Assembly: GCA_039820405.1 (NCBI GenBank)
Contig: JBCBQC010000016.1
Location: forward strand, 1-64,000
Origin: CALLVY01 sp937899855
GTDB taxonomy: Bacteria > Bacteroidota > Bacteroidia > Chitinophagales > Saprospiraceae
Length of the DNA: 64,000 nucleotides
Reading direction: 5' to 3'
The translations under genes and the position numbers were made by a program. Shown piece by piece: positions 26,530 to 34,764 of the stretch. Under the pieces are notes generated by a model. That model ran no database searches and was not told the origin of the DNA. It saw nothing but the letters and a program-made list of their open reading frames with translations. Position 1 is the first letter of the stretch. Each line of letters begins with the position of its first letter.

Positions 26530-29091
26530 CTATCCGTCCTGACGACCCGAGCGGTGAATGTGGTTGCTACTGGCTTGCTGGGTCCCCATCATCAGGACAT
26601 CCTGAATATTGACGTGCTCCGGCCGGGTAGCGATGAAGTAGATGGTCTCGGCCACGTCGCGCGCCTTGAGCGGTTGGAAATCTTCGTAGATTTTGGCCCG
26701 TTCGGTATCGCCGTGGAAGCGAACCAGGGCAAATTCGGTTTCCTCAACGTGTCCCGGCGCTACCTGACTCACGCGAATGCCGTGCTGATGTAGATCGAGA
26801 CGCATCGATTTGGTAAGGGCGTCAACGGCAAATTTGGTGGCGCAGTAGACGTTTCCCTTGGGATACACTTCCTTTCCCGCCGTCGAGGCCACGTTGATGA
26901 TGTGCCCCCGGCCACGGGCCACCATCCAGGGACTTACGACCCGGGTCATGTACAGCAATCCCTTGATGTTGGTATCAATCATGGTTTCCCAATCTTCGAT
27001 ATCGCCTTCGTGAATAGCGGCGAAGCCCCGCGCCAGCCCCGCATTGTTGATCAAAATATCAATTTCCGACCAGTCCGCTCCCAACTCGTCCAGGGCCGTA
27101 CTCACGGAGCTGCGCTGGCGAACGTCAAAGCAGAGGGTCTGCGTTTCCACCTGGTAATGCTCTTGGAGTTGGCTTTGCAGCGCTTCTAGCCGATCGGCTC
27201 GCCGCCCGGTCATGATGATCCGGTGGCCGCGCTCGGCAAATACCTGGGCAGTGGCCAGGCCGATGCCCGAAGTCGCTCCGGTGATTAGAACGGTTTTGAT
27301 GTCCTCGGCTACGGGGCGCAGCTGGATGGCCTGTTCCTCGGTGGTGCTTTCCGCTGCGGGTGTTTCCGTGACCTCCGGTTCCGGATCCCGGTAGTTGAAG
27401 GCCAGGTCGTTTTCTTCCGTCTTGAGTTCGGGGTTGATGCCAAAGGCCCGTTCGTAAAAGGCCGTGGCCGTTTCCAGGTCTCCCTTGCGGTGGTGGATCA
27501 GGGCCAGGTCGTAATTGGCGAAGGGGTGATCCGCTTGCAATTCGAGCGTTTTGTGGAAGTGCTTGACGGCTTTATCGGGTTTGCCCAATTCCTCGGCCAG
27601 CAGGACCGCGTACTGGTAGCGGGCGTCGATGTGCTCGGGATGGAGTTTGATGGCGCGTTTGAAGTAATTGCTCGCCTGTTTTTGCTGGTTGGTAAAGCAG
27701 GTGGCGGTGAGTCGACCCAGCTTGTAATTGATCCCCGGCAGGTCCGGGCTGAGGGACAAGACTTTTTCGTAATAACTTTTGGCGAGCAGCAGATTGTTGT
27801 CGCTCTCGGCCTGGGCGGCCAATTCCAGGTACTTTTCGACGTCCTGTTCCTGGGGCGATTCCCCCGCCGTCGCCTGATCCGGTACGGGATTGGGCTGAGG
27901 AACAGCGGGTGGGCTAACGGTAATGGGGGCCTCCACCTCCGTGCGTTCCAAATCGACGTCTGCTTCCTCGGTTTCGGGCGCTATGACTTCCTCCTCCTCC
28001 TCTTCGAAAATGGATTCGAGGATTGCGTAGTTGCGCTCCGGAGGCGTAGAAGGATCGCTGGGCGTCTCCAGCTGAATTTGTGCCTCCTCCTCGGCCACCT
28101 CCTCGATGATTTCATCGATGTCCGAACCAAAATCCACGGTAATGTCTTCTTCTCCCGCACCGGCAAGCTCCTCTACTGGGGGCGTGGTTTCGCTGGGGGG
28201 ATCGGCATCCAGGCGTTCCTGGACCAAGTTGTCGACCTTGGTCAGATCCGGGCTGATGTGCAGGGCCTTTTCCGGGGGAGCTTCCGCGGGGGGGACCGGT
28301 GGGTCCAAGGAAGGCCCCGTCTCGGGAGCGACATTGGCGTGGAGCAAGTCCATGCCCGGAATCTGCTCGATGATGATCTCTTCTTCCTCCAGCATGCTTT
28401 CCTCCTCGGGAGGGTCGACCGTGGGGCTCAGGGTACTCACCTCCTTGGCGGTACTCGGCCGGTCGGTACCCGACTGGCCGACGGCTTGGTTAACGCGTTG
28501 GGCGGAAAAGGCTTGGAAAGAGGCTTCGTCGCCAAAGCGGTGAAAAAAGGCCTGGAAGTTACTTTGTTGTAGAAGCGGATATTCCCAGTAGCTGGTATCG
28601 CGCAGGTAACGCAGGAACTCACCCACCTGGGTGGAGATGCCCCGGACGATTTTCAGGTCCTCCTCCAGGTCGTTGGCACTGGAGCGCGACTGGTGGCGCA
28701 TGTCGAGGTATTTTTCCTGCCAGAAGTTCATGTATTTGATGATCTGACCAATCCGGTCGAAGGTGGTGGGCACCGAGTCAAAGGTACCGGGTTTTTCTCC
28801 GGGATACCAGCCATCGATGACGATGCACTGGAGCCGTCCCTGGCCCAGCAGCTCCTGGAAGGTCCCCAAGATTTGGTGCATTGGGCTGATGGACTTGAGG
28901 TAGTTGTCGCTCAGGAGCAGTATGATGGGATGGCTGCTACTTTTAAGGGTTTCGTTGAAGTCGAGGTGCTCGCGCCCTTCGAGGCTCAACTGGTGGTGAA
29001 AGACAAAACCGGCCGGACGCAGTTCGCGTTCGAGCTCGTGGGCCATGATTTCATTGGCTTTGCAATAGGCTAAAAGTAGTTCTTTGGTCAT
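26530..29091 (-). CDS. TIR-like / TPR / short-chain dehydrogenase fusion protein
   Basis: Cytoplasmic fusion of 853 residues. Residues 1-135 look like a TIR domain: ELLLAYCKANEIMAHELERE (strand A, helix A), G28 followed by FVFHH, DFNETLKSSSHPIILLLSDN (box-2-like region to strand C) and LQCIVIDGWYPG. The usual catalytic Glu position reads MHQ, so NADase activity is doubtful. Residues about 190-400 are an acidic, proline-rich linker. About 405-565 are TPR repeats (LAAQAESDNNLLLAKSYYEK; AIKLHPEHIDARYQYAVLLA). About 596-840 form a classical SDR: VLITGATSGIGLA, INNAG, INVASTAGKE and YCATK (YxxxK) all intact. It follows the TlpA lipoprotein by 20 bases. An uncommon architecture; its role is unknown. 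Confidence 0.85.
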   Translation of the reverse strand: MTKELLLAYCKANEIMAHELERELRPAGFVFHHQLSLEGREHLDFNETLKSSSHPIILLLSDNYLKSISPMHQILGTFQELLGQGRLQCIVIDGWYPGEKPGTFDSVPTTFDRIGQIIKYMNFWQEKYLDMRHQSRSSANDLEEDLKIVRGISTQVGEFLRYLRDTSYWEYPLLQQSNFQAFFHRFGDEASFQAFSAQRVNQAVGQSGTDRPSTAKEVSTLSPTVDPPEEESMLEEEEIIIEQIPGMDLLHANVAPETGPSLDPPVPPAEAPPEKALHISPDLTKVDNLVQERLDADPPSETTPPVEELAGAGEEDITVDFGSDIDEIIEEVAEEEAQIQLETPSDPSTPPERNYAILESIFEEEEEEVIAPETEEADVDLERTEVEAPITVSPPAVPQPNPVPDQATAGESPQEQDVEKYLELAAQAESDNNLLLAKSYYEKVLSLSPDLPGINYKLGRLTATCFTNQQKQASNYFKRAIKLHPEHIDARYQYAVLLAEELGKPDKAVKHFHKTLELQADHPFANYDLALIHHRKGDLETATAFYERAFGINPELKTEENDLAFNYRDPEPEVTETPAAESTTEEQAIQLRPVAEDIKTVLITGATSGIGLATAQVFAERGHRIIMTGRRADRLEALQSQLQEHYQVETQTLCFDVRQRSSVSTALDELGADWSEIDILINNAGLARGFAAIHEGDIEDWETMIDTNIKGLLYMTRVVSPWMVARGRGHIINVASTAGKEVYPKGNVYCATKFAVDALTKSMRLDLHQHGIRVSQVAPGHVEETEFALVRFHGDTERAKIYEDFQPLKARDVAETIYFIATRPEHVNIQDVLMMGTQQASSNHIHRSGRQDG

Positions 29092-29111
29092 TGGTGATCG
29101 GTCGGAATGAT

Positions 29112-30470
29112 TTAATTAATGGTGCTTGCGGACTCGGAGAGGAGGTCAGCGACGATGGCTTCGAACTCCTTTTTGAAGGCGGGATATTCCGCCGTGGCGG
29201 GCCCCTTAAAGCCCGTATGAATTTTGCGGACCTGGTCCTTGCGGTCAACAAAGATCAGGGTGGGGTAGGAGACGACTTGATTGAGCATGGGCAGGGCCTC
29301 ACTGGCGGCTTGCTTATCGGAATAGCCCGCGTGGACCACTTCGTAGTCGATGTCAAACTTTTCCTTGAAGCGCTTGATGGTTTGGAAGGCCTTGGTTTGC
29401 TCTTTGTGCTTTTCGAAGGCCAGCGAAATGACGGCCAGGTCGGAATCGGGATTTTCCCGCAGGTATTGCTGGAGAAAAACCGTCTCGTCCCGGCAGTTGG
29501 GGCACCAGGTTCCCATGATTTGAATCAGCTTGACTTTATTTTGATATTCGGGGCTGTCCAGGCTGATGCTTTTCCCCTGAGGGTTGGGAAATTCGAAGGC
29601 AAAGCGGTTGTAGCCCTCCTTGAGAAAGGTGATTTGCATCGGATTTCGCAGGGTAAAACTTTCGTTGCGTTTGGCCTTCCAGGTAGTCCGAAAGTGGTTG
29701 CCCGAGCGAAAAGTACCGATGATCGAGCTGTCCGATAGGATCTTGCCGGTGAAGAGAAAAGCGTGGGCTCCGTCAAAGCAGGAGAGGTAAAATTTATTGT
29801 CCTGAACCGTCCCTTCCAAAAATCGGTAATCCCCCGTCTCGGTGACAAAAGTTCCCAACAGGCGGTTGCCCTGTTGGCTGAATTCACCGATGGCCTGGTA
29901 GGGGGCATCGGAATCGACTCCAAAAGTCGTTTCCCAGCGACCGCTCACGTTGATCTTGGGGGCTTTGCGGAGGGTAGTAAAGCGGTAATTTTTCCCCTGC
30001 CGAGCTGAAAAGGGAATGCGGTAGTTGCTTCCGCGGTTGGTAGCGACGAATTCTCCATTCATAACTCCTTGCTCAAAAACTCCCCGGATGTAGGATTCGT
30101 AGACCGGGAAATTGATCAGCAGGGTATCTTTACCCGTCGCCCGATCGCGTCCGATCGTCACGTCCTCCACCCGGATGCGTTCCTCGCCATTGAGAATTTC
30201 GATGTATACCTTGGTTTCATCCTTGTAGCGGACTTCAAAAACGAAGGGCAGGATACCTTCCGAGAGGTCTTCCACTTCCCGGGAGATCTTTTGGTCTTTG
30301 TCGCGCTTATCGTCATTGAGGGCTTCGGCAGCCAGTTGGCGTGGGACCAACTCTAGTTCCGCGCGCCAGGGGCCCGGGGCGATGCTGTCGTATTCATTGT
30401 CGACGACCAAGCAGCCCGATATACCGATTAACAATAGTAATCCAATGGCGCCAAAAAGGGATTTATTCAT
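29112..30470 (-). CDS. TlpA-type thioredoxin lipoprotein
   Basis: Envelope lipoprotein of 452 residues from ATG 30470; the signal MNKSLFGAIGLLLLIGISGC ends in a perfect lipobox. The frame is open upstream to 30800 but that part is out-of-signal and Ser/Arg-rich, so it was excluded. Residues 30-300 are beta-rich and resemble the DUF4369-like N-terminal domains of Bacteroidota TlpA proteins (GRWETTFGVDSDAPYQAIGE). The C-terminal thioredoxin domain has CPNC (about 321-324) in IMGTWCPNCRDE and cis-Pro VVSYPTLIFVDRK. It probably reduces disulfides on envelope proteins. A -7 box is seen 50 bases upstream, and the TIR-fusion gene follows by 20 bases. Confidence 0.9.
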   Translation of the reverse strand: MNKSLFGAIGLLLLIGISGCLVVDNEYDSIAPGPWRAELELVPRQLAAEALNDDKRDKDQKISREVEDLSEGILPFVFEVRYKDETKVYIEILNGEERIRVEDVTIGRDRATGKDTLLINFPVYESYIRGVFEQGVMNGEFVATNRGSNYRIPFSARQGKNYRFTTLRKAPKINVSGRWETTFGVDSDAPYQAIGEFSQQGNRLLGTFVTETGDYRFLEGTVQDNKFYLSCFDGAHAFLFTGKILSDSSIIGTFRSGNHFRTTWKAKRNESFTLRNPMQITFLKEGYNRFAFEFPNPQGKSISLDSPEYQNKVKLIQIMGTWCPNCRDETVFLQQYLRENPDSDLAVISLAFEKHKEQTKAFQTIKRFKEKFDIDYEVVHAGYSDKQAASEALPMLNQVVSYPTLIFVDRKDQVRKIHTGFKGPATAEYPAFKKEFEAIVADLLSESASTIN

Positions 30471-30518
30471 GGTTGTTGCGAGTGATTTACTGATTATCAG
30501 CGAATTATTGATTAGCCT

Positions 30519-30526
30519 CAAATTTA
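30519..30526 (-). promoter_or_regulatory. -7 box (TAAATTTG) upstream of the TlpA lipoprotein
   Basis: On the minus strand TAAATTTG matches TAnnTTTG exactly, about 50 bases before ATG 30470 and beyond the stop of the preceding gene. A -33 element is not clear. Confidence 0.5.
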
Positions 30527-30561
30527 ATGGTTTATTGTCCAATTCGGAAATGCTCCGGGCC

Positions 30562-31098
30562 TCAATTGGATTTTTCCCCCACGAAGGAATCCTCCTTGTA
30601 TTTAAACAGGACGTTAAAAGTGGTGAGACTCCCGTAAATTCGCGTGATGTACTGCTGTAAATTGACTTTCTCCTCGTCCGAGAGGTTTTTGCTGGCGTTG
30701 ATGCGCTGCTCCATGACCCGCAGCCGATCGCGGACCATGACGATCTTGTGGAAGAAGGTTTCGATGGGAATCTCCTTGCTTTTGATGGCCGCATCCGCAC
30801 TTTGGATGATCAACTTGCCGTCCTGCCACCGGTCCCCGAGCGGAATCTCTTCCGTAATGTCGGACCAGGTACGCAATATGCGGATGAGTGATTTTTCGGC
30901 CTCGGAAAAGGAGACGCTCTCGCGGGGAGGAATGTGTTCGATGACCTCCAGGTTCTGATAATTTTTTCCAACTTCCTTGATGCCGTACTGCATAAAGCAA
31001 ATTTCGTAAGCCACGGCACGCAGCCGGATGACTACCCCCGCACCGAAGGCGGGGTGTTTGACGCGGGAACCAATGCCCAGTAATGGTGTATCTGACAT
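30562..31098 (-). CDS. Conserved hypothetical with N-terminal CarD/Tudor-like barrel
   Basis: Cytoplasmic protein of 178 residues. Residues 8-55 (GSRVKHPAFGAGVVIRLRAV to YQNLEVIE) have the small SH3/Tudor-like pattern GxxVxHPxFGxGxV found in CarD/TRCF-RID domains and at the C-terminus of UvrD/PcrA helicases, where it binds RNA polymerase. Residues 60-170 are charged helices (SEAEKSLIRILRTWSD; MVRDRLRVMEQRINASKNLS). There are no enzyme motifs. It lies between an M23 peptidase gene and the TlpA lipoprotein gene, with gaps of 79 and 91 bases. A polymerase- or nucleic-acid-binding role is possible but inferred from the short barrel only. Confidence 0.75.
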   Translation of the reverse strand: MSDTPLLGIGSRVKHPAFGAGVVIRLRAVAYEICFMQYGIKEVGKNYQNLEVIEHIPPRESVSFSEAEKSLIRILRTWSDITEEIPLGDRWQDGKLIIQSADAAIKSKEIPIETFFHKIVMVRDRLRVMEQRINASKNLSDEEKVNLQQYITRIYGSLTTFNVLFKYKEDSFVGEKSN

Positions 31099-31177
31099 GT
31101 CTAATTCGTTGTGAGGAGGGATAGGATTGATTTATATTACGCCCCGAGGGGCTGCTTTGTTGCACCCACTGGCGAGC

Positions 31178-32011
31178 TTATTTGGCGGGGTGATAGGCCG
31201 TGTAGCTGGCCTTTTCCACCAGTTGTTCCGTTTTGCCACGGGCCGTTAAAAACCGGGTGGGCAAGCTTTCCTTGGAGCGGATTTTGGGTAAAAAAACCTC
31301 GAAATGCAAGTGTGGCCCACTCGACCAGCCCGTATTGCCACTCCGCCCGATCACTTGACCCGCCGCCACCCGATCACCGGGTTCCACCAAGCTGCCCCGC
31401 ACCTGCAGGTGAATGTAGCTAGCCATACTGCCATCCTCGTGACAAATCGTAATGTAATTGGCCATGCCCATACAGCGGGACGTCGCACAACCACTGCGCG
31501 AATCCTCCTTCACCTCGATCACCACCCCCGCACGCGCCGCGTGAATGGGACTGCCCTCCGGGAGGTCAAAATCGAGGCTGTAGGAATCGTGGTGCGAAAA
31601 GCGGCCGTTGTAGCCTTGGCCCACCGCCACACGCGCCCCCGGTTGGAAGGGCAGCCAGTAGGCGTGCTCGTCATCGTGCCGGGCCGTAATGTCGCCCATG
31701 ACGTAGTTGAACTGATAGCCATAGCGGCTGTCTTGGTAGGGGTCGATGGGGCTTAGAGTGAGTACGCGGTGCGCCTCACCGTCAACGGGGATAATTGCGG
31801 TATGGGGCAGGGGCTGATCGACCTTGATGTTGGTCTTTACCTCCAGGTCGAGGATCAAGCTGATCGCGCAAAAACTATTGTTCTGCGCGTAGAGCTCCGT
31901 CGAACCATCGCGGAGGGGGACTTCGGTAAATTCCAGTTCCTCTTGCGCGGAAAGGGAAAAAGCTACTAGCACCGGGAGTAGGGCCAGCCAAAATTTTGCA
32001 CCGTATTTCAT
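31178..32011 (-). CDS. M23 family (LytM-type) metallopeptidase
   Basis: Secreted peptidase of 277 residues: signal MKYGAKFWLALLPVLVAFSL then SAQ; N-terminal beta region 25-125; LytM domain about 130-255. Zinc-site motifs are FSHHDSYSLDFDLPEG (H and D ligands), the central ICHEDGSMASYIHLQ (second H segment) and GPHLHFEVF (HxH). All ligand positions appear intact, so it is probably active on peptidoglycan cross-links. Two cysteine-containing turns (SGCATSRCMGM) sit near the active site. It ends before a 79-base gap and the CarD-like gene; a strong minus-strand terminator of the preceding gene lies just upstream, so it should have its own promoter. Confidence 0.92.
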   Translation of the reverse strand: MKYGAKFWLALLPVLVAFSLSAQEELEFTEVPLRDGSTELYAQNNSFCAISLILDLEVKTNIKVDQPLPHTAIIPVDGEAHRVLTLSPIDPYQDSRYGYQFNYVMGDITARHDDEHAYWLPFQPGARVAVGQGYNGRFSHHDSYSLDFDLPEGSPIHAARAGVVIEVKEDSRSGCATSRCMGMANYITICHEDGSMASYIHLQVRGSLVEPGDRVAAGQVIGRSGNTGWSSGPHLHFEVFLPKIRSKESLPTRFLTARGKTEQLVEKASYTAYHPAK

Positions 32012-32023
32012 ACCTAGTGATTG

Positions 32024-32063
32024 TGAAAAATAGGCGCCGAAATTCCACGGAGGAATTTCGGCG
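32024..32063 (-). terminator. Strong Rho-independent terminator of the 32139-34730 gene
   Basis: A perfect 12-base stem CGCCGAAATTCC / GGAATTTCGGCG (32035-32046 with 32052-32063) with a five-base loop is followed on the minus strand by CCTATTTTTCAC. It sits about 75 bases after the stop of the T9SS gene. Confidence 0.85.
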
Positions 32064-32138
32064 ATCCCTATTACAACTGTTCGAGCCCCCCAAATATTGG
32101 CTGGGGGTACTAATTTTGGCGTTTCCCCATGCCGGTAA

Positions 32139-34730
32139 CTACTGGATCACCAGACGCTGTTGGAAACGCTCCGTACGAGTGAGGATGCTAATCTCGTAAG
32201 TTCCCCCGACGAGGTCACTCAAGTCCAAATCGGTACGGGACAACTTAGGGTCAACTTCTTGTTCGCGCACCAAACGACCTTGCAGGTCATAGACGCGCAG
32301 CGTAATATTTTCTCCTATCTCCGGCAGCTCAACCGTGAGCGGGCCGGTGCTTGGGTTGGGATATACTTTTAGGGGGCGACTGGCCACCTCCGGGGTTCCG
32401 GTCGTAATCGGATCGTTATCGATCACCAGGTCCCAGATGCCACGCCCGTAGGTCCCAAAGCGCGCCGTCTGGCTGGCTTCCAGGTACTCCACACTCCAGT
32501 AGGTTTGGGTGGGGGTACAGGTCGTCATCAAGGGATACCAGGTAGCGACCTCCTGATTGAACACGTAGGGGCCGGCTTCGGTAGCCGCAAAAATCATCGA
32601 GTCGTCCTCGTTGCCGTCCAGTTCGAAGACCATGGTATTGGGCAAGCCCTCGTCCAGGGCCGTAAAGGTAGAACCATTGTCGTAGGAGACGTAGACCCCG
32701 GGGTTGCTGTAGCCCGAACCCCCATAATACACCGTGTTGCGATCGACTTCGGAAGGGTGAATGGCCGCTCCGTAGAGGTAGTGGCTCTCCGCTAGGAAAC
32801 TGACGTTTTGCTCCCAGGTGACTCCCGCGTCGGTCGAGTAGAAAAAGCGACCGTTGGTGGTCGAGACGTACCACAAGTCGGGATCCAGTGGCGAAAAGGC
32901 GATGTAGGAGATCGTACCACCGCCAGAAAAGCTCTGGAAGTCGTAGTCGATGGCTTCGGCGGAGATGTAGCCATTTTGGTGACTGAGGCGAATGAGGTAA
33001 GAACCCTGGCCGCCATTGGGATTGCCACCGGCGAGGTAGACCTCGTTGCGTTCGGGGTAGGGGCCCGACACCAGGGGCGGAATCCACACCGTTTCATCAT
33101 CCGAATCCAGCGAATAGCTGGCCGTGGAGTACCCATACTGCGGGTCGGGGTAATACGTGATCCAGCCACCGGGATATACGGTCCAGAGGCGTTGGCCATT
33201 TTCGGAAAAGGCCGTATGTCCGTAATCCCCGGAAATGACCTGCTCAAAATCGACGATCCCCTCCTCGCTGGTGGTCCGGGCCCGTTGGAAACCCTGATCT
33301 TGAGAGCCCGCGTAAATGGTGCGGTTGTCGAGCGGATCGGTAGCGACGTCGTAGTATTGGCTGACGTTGAGGCCCGACATGCCGATGTTGCTATTGGTAA
33401 AGGCCTCGTCGGTGGTAATGCTCAAGCCCCCGTGGTTACTGATGAGGATAAAGTCCAGTCCCGCATAGTCCACCACTTCGGAGAAGTACATGATGTCGGC
33501 GTGTAGCTTAAGCGGTACGTTGTCGTAGTACTCGGCCCAGCCGTTGATGCGGTTGAAGCTATTGCCACCATTGGGGCTGCGGTAGCATTCGACCTCTCCG
33601 TACAACAGGAGGTCGGGATTTTTTTCGGAAACGAAGAGGCTCACCGACCAGGGGCGAGTGGGGAGGGTACCCCGGGGGGTCCATTCCTGTCCCAGGTCAT
33701 CGCTGACCCACAGTTGGAGGTTTTCGTCGTAAATGAAAAAGCGCAGGTCTTCGGAGTCGGGGAGCTGTACGGCTTGGAGGTTGGCGCGTTGGCCAGCGAG
33801 GGGGAGCGCATTGAGGTCGCCCAGGGGAGAGAGGTTGCCATCCGCATCGATTTCAAACAAGCGGGCCGGGCTTTGATCCAGGGTCACCACCATTACTCGG
33901 TCGGTGCCTTTGACCCGGGTCATTTTCATTTCGTTGGTAAAATTGCTGTCGAACTGGTAGAGTTCCTCGTAGGTCTCTCCCAAGTCGAGCGAGCGGTAGA
34001 GTTTGACGTTTACCCAGTAGGAGGGTTTGGAGAGCAGGTAAATGACGGTCTGGCCGTTTTGATCTACGACCAAGCCGTCCTGCACTTCCGCCCAATTGTC
34101 GTTGGCGCGGACGCCGCTGGCTCGGGTCCAGGTCAGGCCCATGTCGTCGGAATAGTGGGGCCGGTCCCCGATGGCGGCCACGATCCGCGTTCCCGTCGGG
34201 CCTTCGATTAGTTCCAGGAGACCGTCGTTAAAACGCAGGTCCTGATTGATTACGTCCCATTGGGTGCCCTCCAGGTCGCCCCGCCACAGCGAGCCGCCGT
34301 CCGAGATGGTGTAGATGCTTTCGGTGGGGGCGTAAAAACGCGTAATCAGGACACTGCCCGCCTGGTTTCTGCTGCCGCGCTCGCGCCACTCTCCTTGAAA
34401 GCTATCTTCCGAGAAAGACTCCGTGCCGCAGTCGGAGCGGCCGCCCGAAAGCTTCCGTTGGCGACTTAATACCTGGTGTTGTTGAAACTGATTTTGGTAT
34501 TCCAGGTTCCGCCAGCTCACGTCCGGGGCCGCGCGGTGCATGGCTTTGAACCAGGCTTCGCGTTTGACCTGGTTGTCGCCCTCTTCGGCATCGGTACGGA
34601 CGATGGTCCCCTCGGTGGGGGCGGGCCGCAGTGGGGTTTCGGTGGGCACCGTGGGGAGCCCAGTGAAAAGGCCCCACGCCAGAGCAGCTCCGGTAAAGAG
34701 GAGGGCGGGAAAAATTAGTTTGGTCTTCAT
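32139..34730 (-). CDS. T9SS-exported BNR/VPS10 beta-propeller protein
   Basis: Secreted protein of 863 residues with an N-terminal hydrophobic signal (MKTKLIFPALLFTGAALAWG). Most of it is a sortilin-type propeller with repeats such as SIYTISDGGSLW, YSDDMGLTWTR, WVSDDLGQEWTPRG, FYSTDAGVTWEQ and VYVSYDNGSTFTAL. The last 80 residues are a T9SS type A sorting domain (LKVYPNPSTGPLTVELPEIG to RLVIQ). It resembles the propeller part of the 15892-19452 protein but lacks dockerin and cohesin modules. It ends at a strong terminator; the upstream symporter gene stops only 34 bases before its start, so read-through is possible. The ligand is unknown. Confidence 0.88.
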   Translation of the reverse strand: MKTKLIFPALLFTGAALAWGLFTGLPTVPTETPLRPAPTEGTIVRTDAEEGDNQVKREAWFKAMHRAAPDVSWRNLEYQNQFQQHQVLSRQRKLSGGRSDCGTESFSEDSFQGEWRERGSRNQAGSVLITRFYAPTESIYTISDGGSLWRGDLEGTQWDVINQDLRFNDGLLELIEGPTGTRIVAAIGDRPHYSDDMGLTWTRASGVRANDNWAEVQDGLVVDQNGQTVIYLLSKPSYWVNVKLYRSLDLGETYEELYQFDSNFTNEMKMTRVKGTDRVMVVTLDQSPARLFEIDADGNLSPLGDLNALPLAGQRANLQAVQLPDSEDLRFFIYDENLQLWVSDDLGQEWTPRGTLPTRPWSVSLFVSEKNPDLLLYGEVECYRSPNGGNSFNRINGWAEYYDNVPLKLHADIMYFSEVVDYAGLDFILISNHGGLSITTDEAFTNSNIGMSGLNVSQYYDVATDPLDNRTIYAGSQDQGFQRARTTSEEGIVDFEQVISGDYGHTAFSENGQRLWTVYPGGWITYYPDPQYGYSTASYSLDSDDETVWIPPLVSGPYPERNEVYLAGGNPNGGQGSYLIRLSHQNGYISAEAIDYDFQSFSGGGTISYIAFSPLDPDLWYVSTTNGRFFYSTDAGVTWEQNVSFLAESHYLYGAAIHPSEVDRNTVYYGGSGYSNPGVYVSYDNGSTFTALDEGLPNTMVFELDGNEDDSMIFAATEAGPYVFNQEVATWYPLMTTCTPTQTYWSVEYLEASQTARFGTYGRGIWDLVIDNDPITTGTPEVASRPLKVYPNPSTGPLTVELPEIGENITLRVYDLQGRLVREQEVDPKLSRTDLDLSDLVGGTYEISILTRTERFQQRLVIQ

Positions 34731-34764
34731 TGAGTTGGTGTTTTACGGTGGGGGCAAGCACCCG

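Noticed and set aside
26196..26612. 138-codon plus-strand frame spanning the gap near 26.4 kb
   Set aside because: Crosses the ends of two solid genes on the other strand, mixed composition, no motif.
31141..31152. GCCCCGAGGGGC hairpin after the M23 gene as terminator
   Set aside because: Loop too small and no T run; not convincing as an intrinsic terminator.
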